A stretch of 33,903 bases of DNA from an uncultured Bacteroidota bacterium (GTDB taxonomy: Bacteria > Bacteroidota > Bacteroidia > Chitinophagales > Chitinophagaceae), in contig CAIWKU010000226.1 in assembly GCA_903913355.1 (NCBI GenBank), positions 1 to 33,903 on the forward strand. Direction: 5' to 3'. Of the stretch, positions 7,983 to 17,400 are shown in pieces; position 1 is the stretch's first letter; each line of letters starts with the position of its first letter. The position numbers and the translations under genes are program-made. The notes beneath the pieces are model-generated. The model made no database searches and was not told the origin of the DNA. It saw only the letters and a list, made by a program, of their open reading frames with translations.

Positions 7983-8804
7983 ATGTTGGACGGTATTATT
8001 CATTATTTTGAACATATTCCCAGTCTTCACCGCGCCCTGATTCTGGCTGGCGGTATTAGTTTTTTCTGGATGGTAGAAAGTGCCGCTCCTTTATTTTCTT
8101 TTCGCTACCATAAATGGAAACACGCTTCGGTAAATCTCTTTTTTACCCTTACTACCATCATAGTAAATTTTGCTTTTGCTTTATTGATTGTGAAAACCAG
8201 CGACTGGACCATCGCTCATCATTTCGGAATTGTGCAATGGCTGTCATTGCCAACGGGATTATCCCTGATTGTAGGGTTGGTATTGCTTGATTTCGTAGGG
8301 GCCTGGTTGATTCATTATATTGAACACAAGGTAAAATGGATGTGGAAGTTTCATATGGTGCACCATGCAGATACACATGTTGATACCACTACCGCCAACA
8401 GACACCATCCGGGCGAAAGTGTGCTCAGGGCAATTTTTACCCTTATTGGTGTTTTTGTTTGTGGGGTTCCGATGTGGCTGGTAATGATATACCAAAGCCT
8501 AAGTGTGGTACTTACCCAATTCAATCACGCCAATATCCGTTTGCCTTTATGGCTGGATACCTCATTAAGCTGGGTGATTGTTTCTCCGGATATGCATAAA
8601 GTGCATCATCATTATATGCGGCCACAAACGGATAGTAATTATGGAAATATTTTTTCCTTTTGGGACCGACTCTTTGGAACTTATAATCATACGCCTGTAG
8701 ATCAGGTACAATATGGACTGGATGTACTGGATGGAAATCAGGATGAAAATATTCCCTTTCAACTGGGCGTTCCCTTTAACAAAAAAATTAAGACAGATTA
8801 TTGA
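7983..8804 (+). CDS. Sterol desaturase / fatty acid hydroxylase superfamily membrane protein
   Basis: This 273-aa integral membrane protein has hydrophobic segments at about 17-37, 50-70, 90-111 and 150-178. The di-iron histidine clusters of the superfamily are complete: HYIEH (111-115), HMVHH (124-128), NRHH (139-142), His182 in QFNHAN, and HKVHHH (205-210). Family members use O2 and a di-iron centre to hydroxylate or desaturate lipids; in bacteria the known products include hydroxylated fatty acids, ornithine lipids and carotenoids, so the substrate is open. A TTTG/TAAATTCG pair 17 bp apart lies just upstream (7947-7975) but is a poor promoter match. kdsB begins 32 bp after the stop, and the two may share a transcript. 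Both would act on the envelope. Confidence 0.9.
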   Translation: MLDGIIHYFEHIPSLHRALILAGGISFFWMVESAAPLFSFRYHKWKHASVNLFFTLTTIIVNFAFALLIVKTSDWTIAHHFGIVQWLSLPTGLSLIVGLVLLDFVGAWLIHYIEHKVKWMWKFHMVHHADTHVDTTTANRHHPGESVLRAIFTLIGVFVCGVPMWLVMIYQSLSVVLTQFNHANIRLPLWLDTSLSWVIVSPDMHKVHHHYMRPQTDSNYGNIFSFWDRLFGTYNHTPVDQVQYGLDVLDGNQDENIPFQLGVPFNKKIKTDY

Positions 8805-8836
8805 TCTTGTCAGCATCTTTGCAACAAATACGATAC

Positions 8837-9562
8837 ATGAAAAGAATCGCCATGATACCTGCCCGTTATGCCGCTACGCGTTTTCCGGCTAAACTGATGC
8901 AGCTGCTTGGCAATAAAACCGTTATTCGTCATACTTATGATAATACGGCAGCCACGGGGTTGTTTGATGAGGTATATGTGGTTACTGACAGTGAAACTAT
9001 TTTTAATGAGATTACCCAACATGGTGGCAAAGCCGTGATGAGTAAAAAAACGCATGAGAGTGGTAGCGACAGGATTGCAGAAGCCGTGTGTGATATGAAC
9101 ATTGATATTGTGGTAAACGTGCAGGGTGACGAGCCTTTTGTAAAACGTGAACCGCTGGAAAAATTATTACAGGTTTTTGACGGAAAAGAGGGAGAAAAAA
9201 TCCAGGTAGCGTCTCTTATGCAGGTAATGAAAGAGCAGGCGTTTATTGATGACCCCAACTATGTGAAAGTTGCCGTTGATAAAAATATGTTCTCGCTTAT
9301 GTTTTCAAGAAGTGTGATTCCTTACCCAAGAAACAAAAACAGTGAACCCGTTTATTACGAACATATCGGTGTATATGCTTTTCGGAAAGAGGCGCTAATT
9401 CAATTCACTAAATGGGAAATGACTCCGCTGGAACAAACGGAAAAAATTGAATGCTTGCGCTATCTTGAAAATGGTATCCCCTTAAAAATGGTGGTAACCG
9501 ATTATATGGGTATTGAGATTGATACGCCGGAGGATTTACAAAGAGCGGCTTTATTATTATAG
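8837..9562 (+). CDS. kdsB: 3-deoxy-manno-octulosonate (or 8-amino form) cytidylyltransferase
   Basis: KdsB activates Kdo with CTP to CMP-Kdo for transfer to lipid A. The 241-aa length matches the family. Motifs in order are MIPARYAATRFPAKLM (nucleotide-binding loop), SGSDRIAEA, NVQGDEPFV (Mg and CTP site), MFSRSVIPYPR, EHIGVYAFR, and GIEIDTPEDL at the end. I chose the ATG at 8837 (MKRIAMIPARY); an upstream TTG-type extension from 8801 overlaps the preceding gene and adds non-family residues. A KdnB-type oxidase is encoded at 19421. In Shewanella, KdnA and KdnB make 8-amino-3,8-dideoxy-Kdo, and its KdsB prefers that substrate. Which sugar this enzyme prefers cannot be read from the sequence. 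Confidence 0.95.
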   Translation: MKRIAMIPARYAATRFPAKLMQLLGNKTVIRHTYDNTAATGLFDEVYVVTDSETIFNEITQHGGKAVMSKKTHESGSDRIAEAVCDMNIDIVVNVQGDEPFVKREPLEKLLQVFDGKEGEKIQVASLMQVMKEQAFIDDPNYVKVAVDKNMFSLMFSRSVIPYPRNKNSEPVYYEHIGVYAFRKEALIQFTKWEMTPLEQTEKIECLRYLENGIPLKMVVTDYMGIEIDTPEDLQRAALLL

Positions 9563-9655
9563 TCAACCGGGCTTCTTGCTTTCACCCATAAAAATTTGCT
9601 GAACTATCTGAATTTCAGGGTCTTTGCTTATCTTACTGTTTCTAAACGATTGCAC

Positions 9656-11005
9656 ATGAACAAAAGCAAACTCCTTCGCTGGTCTATTGTTGTGGCCCTT
9701 GCCGGTTTTATTTTTGGTTTTGATACCGTGGTAATTTCAGGTGCCAATCAGCCCATCAAAGAATTATGGCATACTTCCCCTTTGTTTCATGGGTTCTTTA
9801 TCATGTCAATGGCTTTATGGGGTACTGTTTTGGGCGCTATTTTTGGGGGCGTTCCCACTGAAAAATATGGCCGGAAAACCGTTTTGCTTTGGGTGGGCAT
9901 CTTGTTTGCAGTTTCTGCTGTAGGCTCTGCTTTTGCCGGAAATCCATATATATTCTCTTTCTTCCGGTTTATCGGTGGTGTGGGTATCGGCGTTTCTTCC
10001 GTGGTGGCGCCTATTTATATTTCTGAAATCTCAACACCGGTTACCCGTGGCAGACTCGGTGCATTGTATCAATTCAATATTGTGTTTGGTATTTTGATCG
10101 CATTTCTCTCAAATTATTTTTTACAGGGCGTAGGGGGTAGTAATGACTGGCGCTGGATGTTGGGGGTATTGGCTATCCCTTCTTTTATTTATACTGCCCT
10201 GGTTTTCGGAATCTCAGAAAGCCCGAGATGGCTGATATCCAAAAAGAATGATCTGGTTTCTGCTAAAAAAATCATGTTACAAATTGGCGTTACCTACGTA
10301 GAAGCTGAAACAGCGGCTATTTTACAGAGTAATGAACACGAATCGGGAGCAGGTAAAGCTCTTCGATTTTTTAGTGCTAAACACAAAAAAATTATCGGTC
10401 TGGCATTTATGGTCGCTTTTTTTAACCAGTTATCCGGTATCAATTTCATTCTTTACTATGCCCCGGAAATCCTGGAAAAAGCCGGATTGGCTGCAAAAGA
10501 ATCGCTTTTTAATTCAATTGCCATTGGTGGCATTAACCTCGTATTCACTTTTGTGGGTTTATACCTGATTGACCGCTTGGGAAGAAAAACCTTATTGATC
10601 ATTGGCTCGTTTGGTTATATCCTGAGCCTCTCCATGGTATCCTTTGCCTTCTATTCGCATGCCGGCTCGTTGTTCTTAATGAGTTTTTTATTACTCTTTA
10701 TTGCGGCCCATGCTATTGGACAAGGCGCTGTTATCTGGGTATTTATTTCTGAGATTTTTCCTAATAAAATACGAAGTGCCGGACAATCTTTCGGCGCCAG
10801 TATTCACTGGGTATTTGCTGCCCTGATTACCCTAATCACCCCGGTATTTTTAGATAAAGACAATGGTATTTTCAAAGAAAACCCCTGGCCTATTTTTGCT
10901 TTTTTTGCCTGTATGATGGTATTACAATTAGTTTGGGTGCTTACCAGTGTTCCTGAAACCAAAGGTGTTTCTTTGGAGGCCCTGGAACAAAAGTTAAGCG
11001 CATAA
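9656..11005 (+). CDS. Sugar porter family MFS transporter
   Basis: This 449-aa inner-membrane transporter has twelve hydrophobic segments. Sugar-porter signatures (XylE/GLUT type) are visible: GFDTVVISG in helix 1, EKYGRKTVLL after helix 2, SESPRWLI before the central loop, QLSGINFILYYAPEI in helix 7, DRLGRKTLL between helices 8 and 9, WVFISEIFPNKIRS, and VPETKG at the C-terminus. The QLSGIN and YYAP segments line the sugar site in relatives, so a monosaccharide-H+ symporter (xylose, glucose, arabinose or similar) is likely; the exact sugar is not known. I chose the ATG at 9656 (MNKSKLLRW), because a TTG at 9596 would add 20 residues before the first helix. It follows kdsB after 93 bp. No sugar catabolic genes are adjacent. 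Confidence 0.92.
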   Translation: MNKSKLLRWSIVVALAGFIFGFDTVVISGANQPIKELWHTSPLFHGFFIMSMALWGTVLGAIFGGVPTEKYGRKTVLLWVGILFAVSAVGSAFAGNPYIFSFFRFIGGVGIGVSSVVAPIYISEISTPVTRGRLGALYQFNIVFGILIAFLSNYFLQGVGGSNDWRWMLGVLAIPSFIYTALVFGISESPRWLISKKNDLVSAKKIMLQIGVTYVEAETAAILQSNEHESGAGKALRFFSAKHKKIIGLAFMVAFFNQLSGINFILYYAPEILEKAGLAAKESLFNSIAIGGINLVFTFVGLYLIDRLGRKTLLIIGSFGYILSLSMVSFAFYSHAGSLFLMSFLLLFIAAHAIGQGAVIWVFISEIFPNKIRSAGQSFGASIHWVFAALITLITPVFLDKDNGIFKENPWPIFAFFACMMVLQLVWVLTSVPETKGVSLEALEQKLSA

Positions 11006-11076
11006 CCCGGTCTTTCTTCGCGTGTATGCAAACAAGTCTCTTGTAATACTGTTAAAAGGGCGCATAATATCCAATA

Positions 11077-11131
11077 ACTAATACTAAACTACATACTAGC
11101 GCTTAGTCATTATTCGTTCTAAGTTAGTAGT
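11077..11131. repeat. ACTA/TAGT dyad cluster upstream of the Hpt gene
   Basis: Four ACTA copies (11077, 11083, 11088, 11095) are followed by three TAGT copies, their reverse complement (11104, 11125, 11128), giving a loosely symmetrical cluster. It lies about 60-110 bp upstream of the putative -7 box of the Hpt-regulator-exporter operon, where an activator or repressor could bind. The region is AT-rich, so chance is a real alternative. Confidence 0.3.
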
Positions 11132-11187
11132 CATAATATCAGGTAGACGCACAGGTTTATGTAATAGTTTTAGACTGGATATTACAG

Positions 11188-11195
11188 TAAATTTG
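11188..11195 (+). promoter_or_regulatory. Putative -7 box (TAnnTTTG) for the Hpt operon
   Basis: TAAATTTG is an exact match to the Bacteroidetes -7 consensus TAnnTTTG. It would start transcription near 11200, which supports the ATG at 11236 rather than the one at 11197. No good TTTG -33 element sits 19-21 bp upstream, so the promoter may be weak or need an activator. Confidence 0.4.
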
Positions 11196-11235
11196 TATGT
11201 GGTCTGATTTTTGTCTCCAGATTACGAATTTCACT

Positions 11236-11610
11236 ATGTCTGAATATCCTAAATTATATAACCTGGTTATCCTGGAAGAGTTGGGAGACCCATCGGCTAT
11301 TCTGGAAGTGCTTTCCATGTTTTTTGACAGCGCTCCCAATGATATTCAAGAGCTGGAAAAGTTGTTTGTTGAGAAAAAAGCTATTCCGCTTAGTCAGTTA
11401 GCCCACAAAATAAAAACCGTTGTTTCGCTTTTACAATCGTTTCGTTTAATCGACCTCTTGAAAACAATTGAAACCCGCACCAAAGAAACGGGGGACGTAG
11501 CTATTGTAGCAAAAGAGGTGGCTGAAGTGGTTTCTCTTTTTGCAGAATTGGAAAAACAACTACACCAGGAATGGGAAAGATTGAAAAAAGAACAGTCAAC
11601 CCATCACTGA
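11236..11610 (+). CDS. Hpt-domain histidine phosphotransfer protein
   Basis: This small soluble 124-aa protein is almost entirely one Hpt four-helix domain. The phosphoacceptor motif is LAHKIKTVVSLL, with His57. Canonical Hpt domains read HxLKG, and here the Gly after Lys is Thr, so the fit is good but not perfect. Helices before it (LVILEELGDPSAILEVLSMFFDSAPNDIQELEKLF) have the usual Hpt pattern. Hpt proteins carry phosphate between response-regulator receivers and kinases in phosphorelays. I chose the ATG at 11236 (MSEYPKL) because the ATG at 11197 lies almost on top of the predicted transcription start. A single-domain response regulator follows after 37 bp, the natural partner. No histidine kinase is in the window, so the input would come from elsewhere. 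Confidence 0.8.
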   Translation: MSEYPKLYNLVILEELGDPSAILEVLSMFFDSAPNDIQELEKLFVEKKAIPLSQLAHKIKTVVSLLQSFRLIDLLKTIETRTKETGDVAIVAKEVAEVVSLFAELEKQLHQEWERLKKEQSTHH

Positions 11611-11647
11611 AGTGTTTATCATTCATTAAAACTGTCAGAGTCAGCGT

Positions 11648-12022
11648 ATGACAATACTTGTCGCAGAAGACGAACCTATGTTACTCAAAACCATTGAGTT
11701 AAAATTGAAGAAAGAAGGGTATGAGGTAATTGCCACCGCCGATGGTCGCGAAGCAATTGAGAAAATAGAAGCGTCTAGTCCCGATATGGTGATTACCGAT
11801 ATTATGATGCCTTTCTCTTCCGGACTTGAGATTATTTCTTTGGTACGCCAAAAAATAAAAAAGAAGATCCCGATCATTATTCTTTCTGCCATAGAGCAGG
11901 AAAAAGTTGTGCTGGAAGCTTTTGAACTAGGGGCCGATGATTATATCACAAAACCTTTTAGCCTCAACGAACTAACAATACGAGTAAAAAAATTAATGAT
12001 TCAATCTCAAAGAAATGGCTAA
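11648..12022 (+). CDS. Single-domain response regulator (receiver only)
   Basis: This 124-aa protein is a complete CheY-like receiver with no output domain. Acidic residues Glu7-Asp8 lie in VAEDEP, the phosphoacceptor is Asp51 in VITDIMMP, the switch Ser is in IIILSAIE, and the conserved Lys is in ITKPFSLNE. It would act by protein contact or as a relay step and would not bind DNA itself. It lies 37 bp after the Hpt gene and 39 bp before the YaiO-type exporter gene on the same strand, so it is probably co-transcribed with both. This arrangement suggests control of the exopolysaccharide machinery at the protein level, for example by docking to the synthase or the HEAT-repeat protein; that is inference. 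No GGDEF, PilZ or HD-GYP domain is found nearby. Confidence 0.93.
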   Translation: MTILVAEDEPMLLKTIELKLKKEGYEVIATADGREAIEKIEASSPDMVITDIMMPFSSGLEIISLVRQKIKKKIPIIILSAIEQEKVVLEAFELGADDYITKPFSLNELTIRVKKLMIQSQRNG

Positions 12023-12061
12023 CACCAATTATTTATTTCCAAAATATTACCCTGCCCTGGT

Positions 12062-13327
12062 ATGACTATTTCTTTTCAAAAAAGATATTTCTGTTTATGC
12101 CTCTTGCTTACCCTTGCGCTTGGTGTTGCTGCACAGGAGCAGGATACGCTTAGCTCGGATGGATTATTACTGGCTGCCCGACACAGGGCATTTGAAAAAA
12201 ACGATTACCCAAAAGCAAAAGAATATTTATACAAAGCTTTGCTAATCAGTCCCAACTATGCCGATATCCGCATATTTCTCGGGCGAATTCATACCTGGAC
12301 AAAAAACTACGACAGTGCCAGATATTATTTTTCATCGGTCTTAGATAAAGACCCTTCATATGAAGATGCTTCTGCTGCATTGGCCGATCTGGAATACTGG
12401 ACAGATAATAATAAAGTATCGCTGGCGGTTTGTGAAACGGGATTAAAATATCATCCGGCTTCTCAAACGCTGTTGGTGAAAAAAGCACGTGTTTTGTATG
12501 AATTAAAGCAATATCCGGATGCGGAACTGACTATAGAAAAAGCTTTAAACATTAATAAAAACAATACCGAAGTAAGGGCCTGGTCAAGCAGGATCAAAGA
12601 ATCCTCTTTAAAAAACAAAATCAGCTTTGATTATGATTATGTTTATTTCGATAAGCAGTTTGCCAACCCCTGGCACCAGGCAAGTTTTGATTATACCCGA
12701 GTAACGGGTATCGGTTCAGTAACCGGCAGAATTAACTATGCAAATCGATTTACTGAAAATGGTGTTCAATACGAAATAGAAGCCTATCCGCATATATCCA
12801 AAACTTTCTATGCTTATCTGAACGCAGGATATTCTGCCAATGATGGTGTTTTTCCGGGATGGCGTGGTGGGTTTTCCCTATACGCCAATCTGCCCAAAAG
12901 TTATGAAGGAGAATTGGGGGTTCGTTATCTGCAATTTTCAGGTTCGCCTACCTGGATATATACTGGCTACCTGGGTAAATATTATAAAAGTTGGCTCTTT
13001 GGCGCCAGGGCCTATCTTACCCCTAGCACTTATACCAGCACACCCTCCGCATCTTATACAGCTTCAGCAAGATATTATTATGGCGGAGCGGATGAGTGGT
13101 TGGGCTTTACTGGCGGTTATGGCATTTCTCCGGATGACAGATTGAATTCTATTTTGTTAGATAGTAAAATACGGCTACTCACTTATAAAGTCGGCGCCTC
13201 TTATAGAAAAAAAATATCCCGCTTAAATGTATTGAGCGCCGATATTACCTGGTATAATCAGGAATACCTTCCCGGATCTTATGGAAACCAATATCAATTA
13301 AGCATTGGATGGCTACATCGCTTTTAA
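12062..13327 (+). CDS. TPR-containing YaiO-family outer-membrane beta-barrel protein
   Basis: This 421-aa protein has a signal peptide (about 1-24, ending VAAQ), then about four TPR-like helical repeats (33-170, with phrases such as YPKAKEYLYKALLISPNYAD and DAELTIEKALNINKNN). A C-terminal domain rich in alternating Tyr, Gly and Ser (about 185-421) ends in the aromatic signature LHRF expected of an outer-membrane barrel. The barrel resembles the YaiO family. A periplasmic TPR domain fused to a barrel is the design of polysaccharide export porins (PgaA, BcsC, PelB), so export of the polymer made by the GT2 fusion is a reasonable inference. Its barrel is short for those porins, however. The next gene overlaps its 3' end by 19 bp, indicating translational coupling. 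Confidence 0.82.
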   Translation: MTISFQKRYFCLCLLLTLALGVAAQEQDTLSSDGLLLAARHRAFEKNDYPKAKEYLYKALLISPNYADIRIFLGRIHTWTKNYDSARYYFSSVLDKDPSYEDASAALADLEYWTDNNKVSLAVCETGLKYHPASQTLLVKKARVLYELKQYPDAELTIEKALNINKNNTEVRAWSSRIKESSLKNKISFDYDYVYFDKQFANPWHQASFDYTRVTGIGSVTGRINYANRFTENGVQYEIEAYPHISKTFYAYLNAGYSANDGVFPGWRGGFSLYANLPKSYEGELGVRYLQFSGSPTWIYTGYLGKYYKSWLFGARAYLTPSTYTSTPSASYTASARYYYGGADEWLGFTGGYGISPDDRLNSILLDSKIRLLTYKVGASYRKKISRLNVLSADITWYNQEYLPGSYGNQYQLSIGWLHRF

Positions 13328-14490
13328 ACAAACCGAAGATCTCCTGGCTCCAAGCATTGATTGTTCTGGTGCTTTTACTGCCTTTATGGATGTCGTTATC
13401 CTGGTTCTTCACAAAAAAAAGAATATTAGTTGCTGCTGTAATTGATAAAACGGTACTTACACAAAATGGCCAGGAGCATATTTCTCTTACCTGGGTTTTG
13501 AACCACGAAAAATTTACAAAAAACGATCGTTCCCTATATAATAATAAGCGCGACTATTTTGGTTTCTTTCCCGAAGAAAAAGAGGAATTCAGGTTAAAAG
13601 GATTAGAGCGTTTTTCAAATGATAAACTTACCCAACTTAGTAATGATGCCGATCTGGCTTATATCACCGATTCCTATGGTATCTATAAAAACGAATGGTA
13701 CAAACAAGGTGACGCGAAAGAAAGATCAGGAATGGTATACGGGGGAATGAGTAAACAGGATTTGTTTTTATTACAAAAAATGAAAGAAAAACATAAGTTG
13801 GTGATTACCGAATTCAATTGCCTCGGATCACCAACCGATTCTTCTGTAAGAAATGGTTTTGAAAATACATTTGGTATTCATTGGTCGGGTTGGATAGGTC
13901 GCTATTTTGATTCATTTGATACAACAAAGAATAAAGAACTTCCCCGCTGGCTGATCTATAATTATAAAATAAGGCACCACGGCGAATGGCCTTTCAAAAA
14001 AAGCGGGATTGCATTTATTCATTCCGATGACCGTGTGGTGATCCTTGAAAACGATACACACTTGGTTAACGACCTTCCGCATATATATGCTTCAACAGAG
14101 GCTATTACCGAGTATGGTGTTCCCGAAAAAATCCATTATGCTTTCTGGTTTGATGTGATTTCTGTGGATACAACTATCAATAAAATAATTGCTCACTATC
14201 AAATTGATGCAAACAAACCCGGGCTGGCGGTTCTTGCAGAAAATGGAATACCCGCACAGTTTCCGGCCATTACCATTCATAGTAACAAGGATTATCGGTT
14301 CTTTTATTTTTCCGGAGATTTTTGTGATAATCCCATCGAATTAGGCAGTTCTTATTTTACTGGGGTTCATTTTTTTCGTTGGTTTATGTACAATAAACTG
14401 GACCCCCAGGAGCGTAAAAGTTTTTTCTGGACCTTCTATCGCCCCCTGGTGAGTAAGATTTTGAACGAGTATTATTCATTGAAACTTTGA
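13309..14490 (+). CDS. Membrane-anchored protein of unknown family in the exopolysaccharide locus
   Basis: I do not recognise this 393-aa protein. It has one N-terminal membrane segment (about 14-34) followed by a basic KKR and a large domain probably on the periplasmic side. The domain shows alternating beta strands with acidic loops: ADLAYITDSYG (114-124), KLVITEFNCLG (163-173), GIAFIHSDDRVVILEN (233-248) and FYFSGDFCDNP (332-342). This pattern suggests a Rossmann-like or glutamine-amidotransferase-like alpha/beta fold, but I cannot place catalytic residues, and a carbohydrate-active role is only suggested by context. The ATG at 13309 lies inside the preceding gene (19-bp overlap); the next in-frame ATGs are downstream inside the membrane segment, so this start is sound. 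It ends 7 bp from the convergent GT2-fusion gene. Confidence 0.85.
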   Translation: MATSLLNKPKISWLQALIVLVLLLPLWMSLSWFFTKKRILVAAVIDKTVLTQNGQEHISLTWVLNHEKFTKNDRSLYNNKRDYFGFFPEEKEEFRLKGLERFSNDKLTQLSNDADLAYITDSYGIYKNEWYKQGDAKERSGMVYGGMSKQDLFLLQKMKEKHKLVITEFNCLGSPTDSSVRNGFENTFGIHWSGWIGRYFDSFDTTKNKELPRWLIYNYKIRHHGEWPFKKSGIAFIHSDDRVVILENDTHLVNDLPHIYASTEAITEYGVPEKIHYAFWFDVISVDTTINKIIAHYQIDANKPGLAVLAENGIPAQFPAITIHSNKDYRFFYFSGDFCDNPIELGSSYFTGVHFFRWFMYNKLDPQERKSFFWTFYRPLVSKILNEYYSLKL

Positions 14491-14497
14491 TTGATCC

Positions 14498-17400
14498 TTA
14501 GTGAGGTCGGAACTTTAGCAAAATACTATCGGGTACAATTTTAAGGCTTCCCTGAATCTGCCTGTTCTTTGCAAGAAAGGCATTGAAGGCTGCTGTTAAT
14601 TCATTTTGTTTGTCGGGATTCTGTTCCGGCGTTAGCTCCATATTCTGTCCTATACGAAACAGGTTATTGTTGCTTAACATAAACCCACCTTTAATAAAAT
14701 CAACCAGATCATTTTTGGTTTGCATGATTGGATAAGCATGGATATTTCTAAAACCTCTGGTAGTATCCAAGCCTGTACCCATCCAACTGGCCACAGAAGG
14801 GGTTTTTATTTTATAGGATTTCTTCAACCAGGCAAGCAGGCTTGGGGTTATATCAAAATGTGTTGAGATAGAAGAAAAACGAGCCGTTCTTTTTAGTAAT
14901 GGAGAATAGATTATCAGGGGTACATGGTACCTGTCTATTTTATTATTCATGGGTATTTCCGGCATCCGGTGATCTCCTGTGATCAGAAAAACCGTGTTGG
15001 CAAAATCCGGTCTTTTACTGTATTCATGTATAAAATTATTTATTGCATCATCCATGTACAAGATACTGGCAAATTGATATTGATAGTTTCTTCTTTGTTT
15101 TTTAACCTCCTCTGTTAATCCCAATGCAGTCATCCTGTCTTCGAATTTCTGAAGATATTTAGCCTGTTCATTAATCTTAAACGGATCATGTGTTGAAACC
15201 GTCAGGATAATATTTACCGAAGGCTTTCCCGAAGTCGGGCTTTTTTGTGTTAGCTCCATATAATGCCGAAACAACTCTTTATCACCATATCCCCAGGTAA
15301 ACCCATTTTGAGAAGGCATTTTGGTATAACCAGCCGGGAAGCTTTTTCCATCATTAATAAAACCAATAGTATTCTTCCTAAGAAACACATCCATATTATC
15401 AAACTGAGATTCGCCGCCATAATAAAAAGAACTTGTATATCCATTATGTTCAAGCACGTTTAGAAGGGAGAGGTGGGGTGGCATACGATTACCTAATTCA
15501 TTAAACCCGTTTTTTGTAAATGGTAAAGAACCTACTAAAGAAGGTAGCACCGCAAAAGTTCTACCTCCTTCACTTAGAAAATTTTGCCAATAAAGACTTT
15601 TCCCGGCCAGGGAATCTATAAAAGGAGTAAAATTTCCCAGATAAGCCCCCTCATTTGTAAATGCCCTGCCCAATCCTTCCACCAGCAGAATCACAATATT
15701 GGGAGGAGTCTGTTTATGATTAAAAAATGGCGATAGCACATCAACAGAAGTATCGACAGAATGAAGAAACGGGTAATTTTTTTCATCTATATAGCGAAAT
15801 ATAGAAGAATCGTTTTTTGTATTACCAACAGCATAATCGCCAGAATAAGCATCTGAATAAATATCCGTTTCAACAGCCGGCGGGAAAAAATATTGATAAC
15901 TCTTAGAGAAAAAATAATCTGCTTTATTAATCGACAAATTGTTACTGTATTCCTGTCCGGGTAGCCATGAATCCGTCAAGTCTGCAATACCTGATCCACT
16001 TAGAAAAATAAAAAAGATAAATAACACAAAAGAGGCCAGCCCTCTTATTTTTATCCTGGGCGGGAAGTAGATAAATGCGCCGATCGACAATGCGACCAAT
16101 ACAACAAGAATCAGGATCAAAGAAATGGGAACGCCACCCGATGCTCCAACAGTTTGCCGGATATCTGCTATCGAATATACCCAGAGATCGGCACCAAGGG
16201 GCACGAGCGTCTTAATAAAATATTGCGAAAGCAATAGCTGAATCAATACCAAAACAATGGCGCCTACAATAAATAGCGTTTTCGCGATTTTTTCCTTTAT
16301 CAGAAATAAAAAACTAAACACAAGGAATATTGGCGCAATTATTTTCAGAAAAAATGAAAAGTCTTTTGCAAAACCATACAATACCACTTTCCAAAAAAAA
16401 GCCGGAGTGCCATGTTGAGAATAATCAATAGCTAACTCAATCCCTCTGGCAAATAATAGTAATCCCAGTAAAACAAAAACAAGACTGCTATACTCCGTAA
16501 AAGATCTGGAAATAAACAGTACCGCTTTTGAAATCGCCGGAACAATGCTTCTTTCCAAAAGTGATGCTGCATGATTCTTTTTAGGTATTTCAGGAACCGT
16601 TTTTTCTTGGAGTGCTGGTGTATTTTGGGAGCCTGGAGAGATGGGTATTGGGGCCGATTCTGTTTTTTTAGCAAATCCCTGCCTGGTCATCTCACCCCAG
16701 CTTTTCTCCTTTTTGAAAAGATCAAACAGTCCCTTAATCGCACTCCAAACCACAAATGGATGATAATAGAATGGTTCGGTAAGTCCAGTAAGCATTAATC
16801 GTAGAATATCAATCCTTCGTCTGTATTGATTGAACGTGACAACCTCCATTAAAATAGCAAAACAGGAATAGAGATAGCTGAAAAAAATAATAAAGAAAAA
16901 ATAGGTTAAGAAAAATCCCCAATCCATCATTCCGAGTAATGCAAAAATCAGAAAACAGATAAACCCAAAAAATTCGATTGCGGGGGCGCACAATTCAAAA
17001 AAGAACCAATATGGATAACTCAGCATGCCCAATAGATTGTACCTGGGATTGAAGAACATGATCCGGTGAAAATATAATGTTTCAAAGGTTCCCCTTATCC
17101 ATCGGTTACGCTGCCTTCCCAAAATCTGGAATGAGGCGGGTGCTTCAGTCCAGCACAAAGGATCTGGTATATAAGTAACCACATATTCCTCTCCTCTCTC
17201 TTCCATCAGTCTCCGCATCCTTACCACCAGCTCCATATCTTCTCCTACCGTGTTGGTATTATATCCTCCGCATTGTATGGCGATCTCTTTATCAAAAGCA
17301 CCAAAAGCACCGGATATTAGCATCAGTCCATTTAATCGGGTCCAGGCCATTCTTCCTAAAATAAATGCCCGTATATATTCGAGTATCTGTATCTGTGGGA

